DNA of 14,433 bases from Chloroflexota bacterium. Its GTDB lineage: Bacteria; Chloroflexota; Anaerolineae; Anaerolineales; Villigracilaceae. Below, piece after piece: positions 4,937 through 13,358 of this stretch. The stretch covers positions 1 through 14,433 of the forward strand of contig JAMDBC010000092.1 in assembly GCA_023484185.1 (NCBI GenBank), read 5' to 3'. A program made the position numbers and the translations under genes. Positions within the stretch are counted from its first letter, which is position 1. Every line of letters begins with the position of its first letter. The notes under the pieces were generated by a model, which saw only the letters and a program-made list of their open reading frames with translations, was not told the DNA's origin and searched no databases.

Positions 4937-5650
4937 GTGATCAGTAATCAGTCCAACGAAACTCTTAAGACTGTCCTTCAGTTTGGCGCGATTGAACTGA
5001 AAGGTCAATTCACGTTTGGCTCGAATTACACTTTCCTCGTCAGCGTTCAGCACGAAGGCCGCGAACTTTCCGCCGTTTACAAACCATCCAAAGGCGAACA
5101 GCCCCTGTGGGATTTCCCCGAAAACTCGCTCGCCTCGCGCGAGGTGGCCGCCTATCTCGTCAGTGAATCGCTCGGTTTTCACTTTGTCCCGTTCACGACG
5201 CTTCGAGACGACGGTCCGTACGGCCCCGGCTCCCTGCAGCAATACATCGAGTACGATCCCGAATATCATTACTTCAATTTCAGCGCGGAGGATAAAGCGC
5301 GCTTGAAGCCGGTCGTACTCTTTGACTTGCTGGTCAACAATGCCGACCGCAAAGGCAGCCATGTCTTTTTTGCGACCAATACGAACAAACTGTGGGCCAT
5401 CGATCACGGCATTTGTTTTCACGCAGAAGATAAATTGCGGACAGTGATTTGGGACTTTGCCGGGCTTCCCATTCCAGATGAATTGCTCTCGCTTCTTTCC
5501 CGGAGCCGCGACTTGTGCGGCCCCCTGGAGCCGTATCTCAGCCCAGCAGAGATCGCCGCGTTGCAAACCCGCGCCGACAAATTAATCGCTTTGAAAGTTT
5601 TCCCGCCCGCCCCGAGGGACCGGCGCGCATTTCCTTATCCGCCAATCTAA
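4937..5650 (+). CDS. SCO1664 family protein (PI3/4-kinase/HipA-like fold)
   Basis: A 237-residue protein with an atypical kinase fold. The ATP-pocket lysine is probably Lys49 in AVYKPSKGEQPLWDFP. The catalytic-loop-like motif is LLVNNADRKGSH (131-142), with Asn135 and Asp137. The metal-binding motif is AIDHGICFH (154-162), with Asp156. The substrate is unknown. The frame is open from GTG 4907, but family N-termini begin near residue 8 here and the intervening DNA (CAGTGATCAGTAATCAG) looks intergenic, so GTG 4937 is preferred. Neither start has a convincing ribosome site. It follows the DUF3090 gene and precedes pyrE in the same direction. The pairing with DUF3090 is conserved between phyla, which suggests a joint function. 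Confidence 0.8.
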   Translation: MISNQSNETLKTVLQFGAIELKGQFTFGSNYTFLVSVQHEGRELSAVYKPSKGEQPLWDFPENSLASREVAAYLVSESLGFHFVPFTTLRDDGPYGPGSLQQYIEYDPEYHYFNFSAEDKARLKPVVLFDLLVNNADRKGSHVFFATNTNKLWAIDHGICFHAEDKLRTVIWDFAGLPIPDELLSLLSRSRDLCGPLEPYLSPAEIAALQTRADKLIALKVFPPAPRDRRAFPYPPI

Positions 5651-5703
5651 GCGAAGAGTGTATCCAGACCACATTTCCAGGCGTTTTTGGAAAGGACAAC
5701 ACG

Positions 5704-6309
5704 ATGACCGAAAAATCCATCGCTTTGCTTGCCGACAGTCTTGTGGAGGCTGGTTGTATCCAATTTGGGGAATTCACATTAAAGTCGGGACTCAAGTCGC
5801 CAATCTATATTGATTTGCGCCGGATCATCTCTTATCCAAAACTGCTGGAGCAAGTCGCTTCCGCCTTTATTCCCCTGATCTCCAATTTGTCATTCGACAG
5901 GATCGCTGGGTTGCCCTACGCGGCAATTCCAATTGCCACCGCCATCAGCCTCGCCGGGGGCTACCCGATGATCTACCCGCGCAAGGAAGTCAAGACCTAT
6001 GGCACAAAGGCTGAAATCGAGGGCGAGTACCACGCTGGCGAAACAGTCATTGTGATCGATGACCTGGCCACCACCGGTGGCAGCAAGTTCGAAGCAATCG
6101 AAAAACTGACCGGCGCCGGATTGATCGTAAAGGATATCGTCGTATTAATAGACAGACAATCCGGAGCCAAAGAGGCGCTGGCCGAGGCGGGACTCCATCT
6201 TCACGCTGTCCTGACAATTTCCGAGTTGCTGGACTATTGGGAAAAGGCCGGCAAGGCCGGGAAGGGTGAGATCGAAGAGGCGCGCAGATTTTTAAAAACC
6301 TGGCGATGA
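5704..6309 (+). CDS. pyrE: Orotate phosphoribosyltransferase
   Basis: A 201-residue enzyme that joins orotate and PRPP to make orotidine 5'-phosphate in pyrimidine synthesis. The PRPP-binding motif VIVIDDLATTGGS is at residues 115-127, with the acidic pair Asp119-Asp120. The N-terminal region FGEFTLKSGLKSPIYIDLRR (21-40) is the family orotate/phosphate loop. The mobile loop YPRKEVKTYGTKAEIEG (91-107) carries the expected lysines. The start is ATG 5704, with AAAGGA at 5691-5696 seven bases upstream. It lies 53 bases after the SCO1664-family gene and could share its transcript. The short inverted repeat TGCCAA/TTGGCA at 6337-6360 lies just downstream. Confidence 0.93.
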   Translation: MTEKSIALLADSLVEAGCIQFGEFTLKSGLKSPIYIDLRRIISYPKLLEQVASAFIPLISNLSFDRIAGLPYAAIPIATAISLAGGYPMIYPRKEVKTYGTKAEIEGEYHAGETVIVIDDLATTGGSKFEAIEKLTGAGLIVKDIVVLIDRQSGAKEALAEAGLHLHAVLTISELLDYWEKAGKAGKGEIEEARRFLKTWR

Positions 6310-6664
6310 CTCTTGCGTCGAAAAATATTACCGGCCTGCCAAAAACGTTTGGGGTTGGCACAACCCGGATTCAATATTTCACATCCCCTTTCTTTTCTTA
6401 CCCAAAAGCATATCATCTCAAAAAGAAGGGGGAAGTGGGGCGTTTTGGCAGAAAGCGCGATATATAGCAAAAAAGACGAAAGTTTCGATAAATGGTTATA
6501 TGTGGTGGCCGAACCTGTGGAAAACTTGCGCCGATTCAGCGCTATGCCGCCATATTTAGCAGTCACAATGCCATACTTGAGGAGTTACCAAACCAGAATA
6601 AATAAGAGTAAAATGAAGTTATCCGGAAGCATCCTGGTATCCGATCTTTTGAGACTGAGGTTGC
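6310..6664. other. 355-base intergenic region before the giant sensor gene
   Basis: An imperfect hairpin (TGCCAA at 6337-6342, TTGGCA at 6355-6360) follows pyrE without a clear T-tract. The rest is AT-richer than its surroundings. A possible weak promoter is TTGAGG at about 6577 followed 17 bases later by an AT-rich hexamer. No gene or known riboswitch (including c-di-GMP types) could be recognised on either strand. Confidence 0.4.
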
Positions 6665-8950
6665 ATGAGATCAAAAACACCTTCCAAGTCTGCCTCTCGC
6701 AAACCTGAGGGGAACAAGAATAAAAACTTTCGTCTGCTTTTTGATAACAATCCGCTTCCGATGTGGGTGTATGACCTGGAAACATTGTCTTTTCTGGATG
6801 TCAACGCGGCGGCGGTGGAACTTTACGGTTACTCGCGTGATGAATTCCTCAAACTGCGCATCACAGACATACGTCCGCCGGAGGATGTCAAGCGCGTTAA
6901 GAAACATGCGCAGGCCAGGCGGCCCCGTCTGCAGCATTCGGGGGAATGGCGGCATTGCAAAAAAGACGGTTCCATTATCCATGTCGAGATCACATCCCAT
7001 AAATTAACTTATGAAGGCCGTAAAGCTGTGCTGGTCTCGGCAAAGGACATTACGGAAAACAAACTTGTGCTGAGGGAGCTGGCGGAATCCGAGGAACGAT
7101 ATCGAAATCTGGTCGAGAACTCACTGGCTGGCATATACCAAACAACCGTACAGGGGAAGATCGTTTATGTGAACGATGTGTTGGCCAAATTGATGGGCTT
7201 TAAGTCAGCAAAAGAGATGAAACTGCTGGGATCCGCTCAAGAGATTTATAAGAATCCCGGCGACCGTAAGAAGATCATCGCCGCGCTGAAACGAGGTGGC
7301 GCAGTAAACAACTTTGAAACCCAGTTCGTCACTCGTTCGCGGGAAGTGAAATGGGTGTGGTTAAGTGCCAGCCTGAAAGATAATGTCATTTCTGGTATAG
7401 TGCGCGATATTACCGAAAGTAAGCGTCTTGAAGACAAGGCGCGCGCGCTTGAAAACAGTTATCACAGCCTATTCAACAGTGTGACAGAAGCGATCTATGT
7501 TCAAGACCGCAAAGGCCGCTTTTTGGACATCAATGACGGCGCGGTAAAAATGTATGGTTACCCGCGCGAGTTTCTGATTGGCAAGACGCCCGCGCTTATT
7601 TCTGCGCCGGGCAGGAACGATCTTAAGAAAGTGCAACGCGCCATCCAGCTTGCCTTCGAGGGCCAACCGCAGGAATTTGAGTTCTGGGGATTACGGAACA
7701 ACGGCGAGGCCTTTCCCAAGAATGTGCGCTTGTATAAAGGAACCTATCTCGGCCAAGATGTGGTCATTGCCCTGGCGCAGGATATTACCGAGCGTAAACG
7801 CGCCGAAGAGTCCCAACGTGTAGCCGAGGCAAAGTATCGCGCTTTGGTGGAAAATGTCAGCGCGATTTTCTACGTAGACGATGTGAATGATCTTAGCTCC
7901 ACGATTTACATCAGCCCTCAGGTAGAAGTCTGGCTGGGATATAAACCGGAGGCATGGACGACGCACCCGGATTTTTGGAAAAGGGTAATTCATCCGGATG
8001 ATTACGCGGCCTGGCAAACGGAAAGCATCCGTGCCAATAAAACCGGTGAACCGTTTAGGATGGAATATCGCCTGGTGGCACGCGACGGTCACATCGTTTG
8101 GATCAAAGACGAAGCCGTGTTGATCAGGGATGACGCCGGGCAACCTTTATATTGGCAGGGTGTCCACATTGATATCACCAACCACAAACGGAGCGAAGAG
8201 GCGCTGACCGCATCCGAAGCAGAACTCAGCGCCATTTTCGCATCCATGCCGGACGTTGTGCTGGTGCTCGATAGAGATGGCCGCTATCTCAAAATAGCTC
8301 CTACCAATCCCGATCTACTGCATCAACCGGCTGAAATGCTATTGGGCACATGCATGCACGAGGTCTACTCGCGGCAAAAGGCCGATGAGCTTGTGGGGCA
8401 CATCCGCGAGGCGCTGGACAAAAAACAGACCATTCGATTTGAATATGCTCTTTTGATTGGCGACCACATCACCTGGTTTTCCGGTACGACTTCCCCGCTG
8501 ACAGCAGACACGGTCGTTTGGGTTGGACGGGATATTACCGAACGCAAACTGGCCGAAGACGCCCTGCAACAGCGCCTGACGGAACTCTCGGTCATTTATG
8601 ATGCCTCCCAGCGCCTCCAGCGGATCCTGACACCGGAGACTCTGGCGGATGAATTGATCCGCCTGCTCAAGAAAATACTGGATTACGACCATGGGGCCGT
8701 CCTTCTGGTGGATGAACCGTCCGGAAATTTGGTTCCTTTCGCGGTCAGCGATCAAGGGCGGTGGTTTACATCCATTCAGGAATATAAGGAATATGTCATT
8801 TTACATGAACTTCGTTTGGGAAACGGCATTACCGGTTGGGTTGCGCAACACGGACAAAGCATTTGCCTGGGCGATGTTCGCACTGACGCGCGTTACGTCT
8901 CGACCTCGGAAGATGCCCGATCGGAGTTGGTAGGAGCTATTTTGAGATAG
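6665..8950 (+). CDS. N-terminal part: five PAS domains and the first half of GAF1
   Basis: This frame starts at ATG 6665, with GAGG four bases upstream, and has no signal peptide or transmembrane helix, so the product is cytoplasmic. PAS domains lie at about residues 22-132, 143-253, 265-378, 388-508 (PAS_3 type, with HPDD and the W-I-K-D strand) and 518-629. Four of the five end in a DIT-[EN]-[RSN]-K hinge (DITENK, DITESK, DITERK twice); the fourth ends in DITNHK. GAF1 starts at about 645 and is normal up to ARSEL (751-755). The last six residues are translated from an inverted copy of the fifth PAS domain and end at TAG, so the C-terminus here is not native. PAS domains suggest sensing of a small ligand, redox state or light; the ligand cannot be told. 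Confidence 0.85.
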   Translation: MRSKTPSKSASRKPEGNKNKNFRLLFDNNPLPMWVYDLETLSFLDVNAAAVELYGYSRDEFLKLRITDIRPPEDVKRVKKHAQARRPRLQHSGEWRHCKKDGSIIHVEITSHKLTYEGRKAVLVSAKDITENKLVLRELAESEERYRNLVENSLAGIYQTTVQGKIVYVNDVLAKLMGFKSAKEMKLLGSAQEIYKNPGDRKKIIAALKRGGAVNNFETQFVTRSREVKWVWLSASLKDNVISGIVRDITESKRLEDKARALENSYHSLFNSVTEAIYVQDRKGRFLDINDGAVKMYGYPREFLIGKTPALISAPGRNDLKKVQRAIQLAFEGQPQEFEFWGLRNNGEAFPKNVRLYKGTYLGQDVVIALAQDITERKRAEESQRVAEAKYRALVENVSAIFYVDDVNDLSSTIYISPQVEVWLGYKPEAWTTHPDFWKRVIHPDDYAAWQTESIRANKTGEPFRMEYRLVARDGHIVWIKDEAVLIRDDAGQPLYWQGVHIDITNHKRSEEALTASEAELSAIFASMPDVVLVLDRDGRYLKIAPTNPDLLHQPAEMLLGTCMHEVYSRQKADELVGHIREALDKKQTIRFEYALLIGDHITWFSGTTSPLTADTVVWVGRDITERKLAEDALQQRLTELSVIYDASQRLQRILTPETLADELIRLLKKILDYDHGAVLLVDEPSGNLVPFAVSDQGRWFTSIQEYKEYVILHELRLGNGITGWVAQHGQSICLGDVRTDARYVSTSEDARSELVGAILR
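8233..8307 (+). repeat. 75-bp inverted repeat, source copy within PAS5
   Basis: This stretch is identical over 75 bases to the reverse complement of 8927-9001. In this orientation it encodes normal PAS sequence (IFASMPDVVLVLDRDGRYLK and following), so it is the original copy. Confidence 0.95.
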
Positions 8951-9001
8951 CGGCCATCTCTATCGAGCACCAGCACAACGTCCGGCATGGATGCGAAAAT
9001 G
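8927..9001 (-). repeat. 75-bp inverted repeat, displaced copy that breaks GAF1
   Basis: A perfect inverted copy of 8233-8307 sits where GAF1 should have its V-P-L ... G-V-L-x-V-x-S core strands. It brings in TAG at 8948-8950 and a net frame change. About 82 bases separate the flanking GAF residues, against about 66-69 expected, so native bases were replaced and not merely interrupted. Confidence 0.95.
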
Positions 9002-12000
9002 CGCCGGCATGAACGCCTACACCGAAGCGGACCAACGCCTGTTGGAAACGCTCGCGGCGCAGATCGCGATTGCCATACAGAATGCGCGTCTGTTTGAAGC
9101 CGAACGTCTACGCCGCCAGGAGGCCGAAACGCTGCGTCAGGCGGCCAACACGCTGGCTTCCAGCCTTGATCTGGAAAATGTGTTGAACAGTTTGTTGAAT
9201 GGGCTGGCCCTGGTTCTTTCTTTCGATAGTGCAGTGGTTTTTCTAAATGAGAATGAAAATTATCGCGCCATCGCGACGCGCGGTTTTGATCCGCCGGAAT
9301 TGGTAAAGGGACAAGTCCTATCCGGCTCGAACACTTTGGCGAAGGACATTCTGGAAACCCGCCGCCCGATCATTTTGCCGGACGTCAAAGCGGACGACCG
9401 TTTCGAAAACTGGGGACCTACCGATCCGATCCGCGGCTGGATGGGTGTGCCGTTGATCGTGCGCGATCAGGCCATCGGTTTTTTAACGATCGACAGCCAT
9501 CACCCGAATGCCTTTACAGATGCCAATGCCGAAATGGCTTTGGCCTTTGCCAATCATGCCGCGGCTGCCATCCAGAACGCGACCCTTTATGAAGATGCCG
9601 TCCGCCGAATGGCTGAGTTGGAAGCGTTATATGAAAGCGGACTGGCCTTGAGCAAGTCTCTTGACCCAAGAGAGATTAGCGAAAGAGTGGTCAGCGTGCT
9701 TGCGAACCGCTTGAATTGGCATCATGCCGCGCTACGCGTGCGACGCGGCGACAGCGATGAAGTGGAGTTATTGGCTTTCAGTCAGACGGACAGCCAGGGC
9801 CGCAAGGAAAGGATCGATACGGGTACATTGATGCCCGGCAAAGCCATCTCAAAAGTAGGCCAGGGCATGGCGGGTTGGGTCATCAAACATGGGCGGATGA
9901 TTAACAACGGCGACCAGCAGGCGGATCCGCGTTATGACGCAACATTTCCCAATATGAATTCGGGCTTATATGTGCCAATCCAGGCGGGCGGGCAGACGTT
10001 GGGTTGTATCAGTGTGGAAAGCGGACAGCCTGCGGCATTCAGCGAGGCCGATGAACGTTTGTTGACCACGCTGGCTTCACAGGCCGCCTCGGCTTTGGAG
10101 AATGCGCGGCTGTATCAAGAGGCCCTGCTGGCCGCTGAACGGCGTTCCGTGCTGCATCAGGTCAGCCAGGAAGTTGCGCGTATCAGCCAGGACTCCGAGC
10201 AATTGTATGGCGCGATTTATCAAGCCGCGGCCCGCTTGATGCCAACCGATATGTTTACCATTGCCCTGGTGAACGAGGCGGAAAATCAAATAGATGGCGC
10301 TTATGCGATTGACCGTGGAAAACGCGGGCCGTTCATCAGTTTCCAGCTTAATGCGGGGATCGCGGGACGTGTGATCGAGACGAATAAGACGCTGCTCATA
10401 GAAGATTACGATGATCCGAGTGTAACAATCGAACGCGTCCAGTTTGCAGATAATCCGCCGACCCGCTCGATCCTGGCTGTTCCGTTGCGGTCGGGCGAAA
10501 AGGCGATCGGTTCGATGTCAGTTCAAAGTTATCAACCAGGCAAATATACTGAAGAGGATGGCGTCCTTCTTGAAATGCTGGGGGCGCAAGCCGCGGCGGC
10601 GATTGAAAACACGCGCCTGTTCGAGCAGGTGCGCCGCCGCATAAAAGAACAGGAAGCCCTGAACCGTGCCAGCCAGGCATTGACTGGTTCTCTCGATCTG
10701 GAACCGCTGCTTGAGAGCATCCTTTCTTCGGCCAAGGATGCGATTGCAGGCGCGGAAAAGGGCACGATCCTGTTATGGGATAAGGATAGTAATAATTTAC
10801 GAGTGCATACTCAAATTGGATATACGGATACGCGGATTTTGGAATTGCCTTTCCGCTCTGAAAAAGGCTATTCGGGAAGGGCATTCCGGGAAAAGCGGCC
10901 CATCTTAATTGAGAATGCCATTGCTGAATATGAGCCCCCGTTTGATGAAAGTATCGAGGAAGTTAATACCGTGCAAAGTGGGATCGTTGTGCCCTTGTTC
11001 GTGAAGGATACGGCAATTGGCGTGATCGCTCTTGATAATGCAACTAAAGAAGGAGCCTTTACAGAAGAGGATCTTAATTTGTTGATGATCTTTGCATCAT
11101 CCGCTGCCGGCGTGATCGAGAACGCCCGCCTGTTCGAAGAGACCCGCCGCCGGGCCGAGGAATTTTCCAGCCTTTATGAAACAGCTCGCGATATTTCCAA
11201 CAAGCAGGATCTACATCTTATACTTCAAACGCTTGTAGAACGCTCGGCTGAAATGCTCAACGCGCCGGATGGAGGCTTATACCTCTACGACGCGGAACAA
11301 AATGATCTGGTACTGGCTGTTGAGTTGAAGTCCGAGGCCTCCGCCGGAGTTCGCCTGCGGTTGGGCGAAGGTGCGGCTGGTTTAGCCGCGTCGACCCGCG
11401 AACCTGTCATCATAGACGATTATCGGACATGGGAAGGGCGTTCTCCTTTATACAAGGAAATACCCTTCCGGGCAGTGCTCGAGGTGCCCATGTTGTACAG
11501 CGGGGAATTAATTGGCATTTTGGTCGTTGACGAACTTGGCGAATCCGAACGCAAATTCACCGAAGCGGATGTTCGCCTGCTGTCGCTCTTCGCATCACAT
11601 GCTGCCAGTGCAGTACATAACGCTCGCCTGCTGGCAGAGACCCGCCGCCGGGTCGGTGAGTTCGAAGCGCTGTATCAAACGGCAGCGGAGGTTTCGTCAG
11701 AGACCGACCTGAAAGTTTTGTTGAATACCATCATCAGACGCGCCCAAACATTATCAAGCGCGTCAGGTTCAGGTCTTTATCTGTTTGACTCGGAACGCAG
11801 CGAACTCGAACTGGTGGCGATCAACGATCCTGATATCCGCATTGGGACCCGCCTTGCTCTTGGGGAGGGTCTTGCTGGACGCGTAGCACAGAACAAACAG
11901 CCGCTTATTGTTAATAATTACCAAAGCTGGGATAATAGTTCTTCTCATTACAAGGGCCTCCCCATCACTTCCGTTCTTGGAATCCCCATGCTTTACAGCG

Positions 12001-13337
12001 GCGAATTAATTGGGGTATTGAATGTACATAATCGCGCAGACCCCAATCAGACCGAGCCTGCGCATATTTTTACCGAACAGGATATCAATCTATTGTCTCT
12101 GTTCGCCAACACCGCGGCCGGTGCAGTGTACAGCGCGCGCCTGCTCGACAAGACCCTCCATCGCCTGGATGAACTGGCTGCGCTGGCACAGGTCTCTTCG
12201 GCATTGCGTACCGCTTCGACGCGCGCTGAAATGATGGCTGTGCTTCTGGATCAGGTGATGGATGTTCTCCACGCGGATGGGGGGAATGTGGTTTCAAGCA
12301 TCATTGGGCATGACGATCTCCTGGTCGAGGCGGCGCACGGAGTGGATGCGCGTTACGCTGGAATGTGGATTCCGCCCGGCGAGGGCCTGTCGAGGCGCGT
12401 GCTCGACAGCGGCGAACCTTATATCCTCGCAGATGCCCGAATCGATCCGTCCTTCTTTAATCCGGACAGGGATGGCAAAGCTTACGCTATCGCTCTTGTA
12501 CCGCTGAAATATCAAGATAAAACCATCGGCGTGATCTCAATGGGACGAACAGAGAAGGACGGTATTATGCCGGCTCCTTTCTCGGACGATGATGTTCGCC
12601 TATTAAACGCCATTGCCGATATGGCCGCCAATGCATTCCAGCGCGCCAGCCTGCACGAGGAAACCACTCGCTATGCGGAACGACTGGTGATCATCAACGA
12701 TCTCGGACATACCCTTTCGGAGACACTGGACCTGCCGCACATTTACGAGAATTTGTCCCGCGCCGCTCTGGACCTGCTGCCGGATAGCGCGACGATATTT
12801 GTTTCACTCTTTGACTCGAGCGAGCGATCCATCAAGGCGGCGTATGGTGTACACGCTGGAACAGTCCTCGACGCGGCAAATCTTCCGACCAAGCCGTTTG
12901 ACGAATCGGGTAATGAGAATCAGAATCAGGTCATTCTTAGCGGTGAGCCGCTTATTGTCCCGGATTTAAGCGTATCCCTCAAAGATAAAACGACCGTCCG
13001 TATTAAGTCAGAAAGCGAAGAGCAGGTGACACAATCTGCCCTGTATGTCCCCATGAAGGCAGAGGGCCGTGTCATTGGCGTATTGCATGTGCAAAGCTAC
13101 ACCTTGAATCGTTACACATCCGCTGACGCAGAATTGTTGGAACTGATCGCCAACACTGCCGCAGTTGCCATCCAGAATGCGCGCCTGTTTACTCAGCTGC
13201 AGCGCCGCGTGGATCAACTCTCGGCGCTGCATTCGGTGGATACCGCCATTGGTTCCACTACCGACCTGCGCGTCAGCCTGCAATCCGTGCTTGAGAATAT
13301 TACCCGTCAGTTAAAAGTTGATGCGGCGGATGTGTAA
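8991..13337 (+). CDS. Central part: end of GAF1, GAF2 to GAF9, first half of GAF10
   Basis: A 1,448-codon frame. Its nominal ATG at 8991 lies inside the inverted copy, so it is not a real start; native sequence resumes near 9009 (MNAYTEADQRLLETLAAQ). Eight complete GAF domains follow, with their conserved ends (I-x-N-A-R-L-F/L) at about 9580, 10100, 10610, 11120, 11620, 12130, 12640 and 13175, a regular period near 510 bases. Each is joined to the next by a charged helix such as ETRRRAEEFSSLYETA, typical of signalling coiled coils. GAF6 and GAF7 are the most alike (shared VPMLYSGELIGIL/IPMLYSGELIGVL). GAF10 starts at about 13200 and is cut at DAADV by TAA. No catalytic domain lies here; the role is ligand sensing and signal relay. 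Confidence 0.85.
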   Translation: MRKCAGMNAYTEADQRLLETLAAQIAIAIQNARLFEAERLRRQEAETLRQAANTLASSLDLENVLNSLLNGLALVLSFDSAVVFLNENENYRAIATRGFDPPELVKGQVLSGSNTLAKDILETRRPIILPDVKADDRFENWGPTDPIRGWMGVPLIVRDQAIGFLTIDSHHPNAFTDANAEMALAFANHAAAAIQNATLYEDAVRRMAELEALYESGLALSKSLDPREISERVVSVLANRLNWHHAALRVRRGDSDEVELLAFSQTDSQGRKERIDTGTLMPGKAISKVGQGMAGWVIKHGRMINNGDQQADPRYDATFPNMNSGLYVPIQAGGQTLGCISVESGQPAAFSEADERLLTTLASQAASALENARLYQEALLAAERRSVLHQVSQEVARISQDSEQLYGAIYQAAARLMPTDMFTIALVNEAENQIDGAYAIDRGKRGPFISFQLNAGIAGRVIETNKTLLIEDYDDPSVTIERVQFADNPPTRSILAVPLRSGEKAIGSMSVQSYQPGKYTEEDGVLLEMLGAQAAAAIENTRLFEQVRRRIKEQEALNRASQALTGSLDLEPLLESILSSAKDAIAGAEKGTILLWDKDSNNLRVHTQIGYTDTRILELPFRSEKGYSGRAFREKRPILIENAIAEYEPPFDESIEEVNTVQSGIVVPLFVKDTAIGVIALDNATKEGAFTEEDLNLLMIFASSAAGVIENARLFEETRRRAEEFSSLYETARDISNKQDLHLILQTLVERSAEMLNAPDGGLYLYDAEQNDLVLAVELKSEASAGVRLRLGEGAAGLAASTREPVIIDDYRTWEGRSPLYKEIPFRAVLEVPMLYSGELIGILVVDELGESERKFTEADVRLLSLFASHAASAVHNARLLAETRRRVGEFEALYQTAAEVSSETDLKVLLNTIIRRAQTLSSASGSGLYLFDSERSELELVAINDPDIRIGTRLALGEGLAGRVAQNKQPLIVNNYQSWDNSSSHYKGLPITSVLGIPMLYSGELIGVLNVHNRADPNQTEPAHIFTEQDINLLSLFANTAAGAVYSARLLDKTLHRLDELAALAQVSSALRTASTRAEMMAVLLDQVMDVLHADGGNVVSSIIGHDDLLVEAAHGVDARYAGMWIPPGEGLSRRVLDSGEPYILADARIDPSFFNPDRDGKAYAIALVPLKYQDKTIGVISMGRTEKDGIMPAPFSDDDVRLLNAIADMAANAFQRASLHEETTRYAERLVIINDLGHTLSETLDLPHIYENLSRAALDLLPDSATIFVSLFDSSERSIKAAYGVHAGTVLDAANLPTKPFDESGNENQNQVILSGEPLIVPDLSVSLKDKTTVRIKSESEEQVTQSALYVPMKAEGRVIGVLHVQSYTLNRYTSADAELLELIANTAAVAIQNARLFTQLQRRVDQLSALHSVDTAIGSTTDLRVSLQSVLENITRQLKVDAADV
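13097..13123 (+). repeat. 27-bp inverted repeat, source copy in GAF9
   Basis: This 27-base stretch is the exact reverse complement of 13326-13352. It encodes part of the normal end of GAF9 (SYTLNRYTSAD), so it is the original. Confidence 0.9.
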
Positions 13338-13352
13338 CGATTCAAGGTGTAG
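13326..13352 (-). repeat. 27-bp inverted repeat, displaced copy that breaks GAF10
   Basis: A perfect inverted copy of 13097-13123 that introduces TAA (13335-13337) and TAG (13350-13352) in the reading frame. Flanking GAF10 residues (DAADV before, TLVLEYAAG after) remain in register with normal spacing, so the copy replaced native bases without changing length. Confidence 0.9.
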
Positions 13353-13358
13353 ACGCTG

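Noticed and set aside
4934..5566. Long open frame on the minus strand (210 codons) opposite the SCO1664 gene
   Set aside because: It is antisense to a well-supported gene and shows no family pattern; it arises from the codon use of the opposite strand.
6310..6664. c-di-GMP riboswitch ahead of the HD-GYP gene
   Set aside because: The conserved core segments of the known c-di-GMP aptamers could not be found in this region.
6313..6708. Plus-strand open frame of 131 codons between pyrE and the sensor
   Set aside because: No ribosome site, no recognisable domain, and it overlaps the start of the sensor gene in another frame.
8233..9001. Phase-variable invertible segment between the 75-bp inverted repeats
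   Set aside because: Flipping the intervening segment would leave both repeat copies in place and would not restore the GAF1 reading frame; no recombinase is nearby.
8926..9011. Programmed ribosomal frameshift joining the first two parts of the sensor
   Set aside because: About 75 bases of foreign (inverted) sequence lie between the native halves; a one-base slip cannot restore the missing GAF core strands.
13326..13352. Stop-codon recoding or selenocysteine in the GAF10 gap
   Set aside because: The stops are TAA and TAG, not TGA, and both are explained by the inverted copy of 13097-13123.
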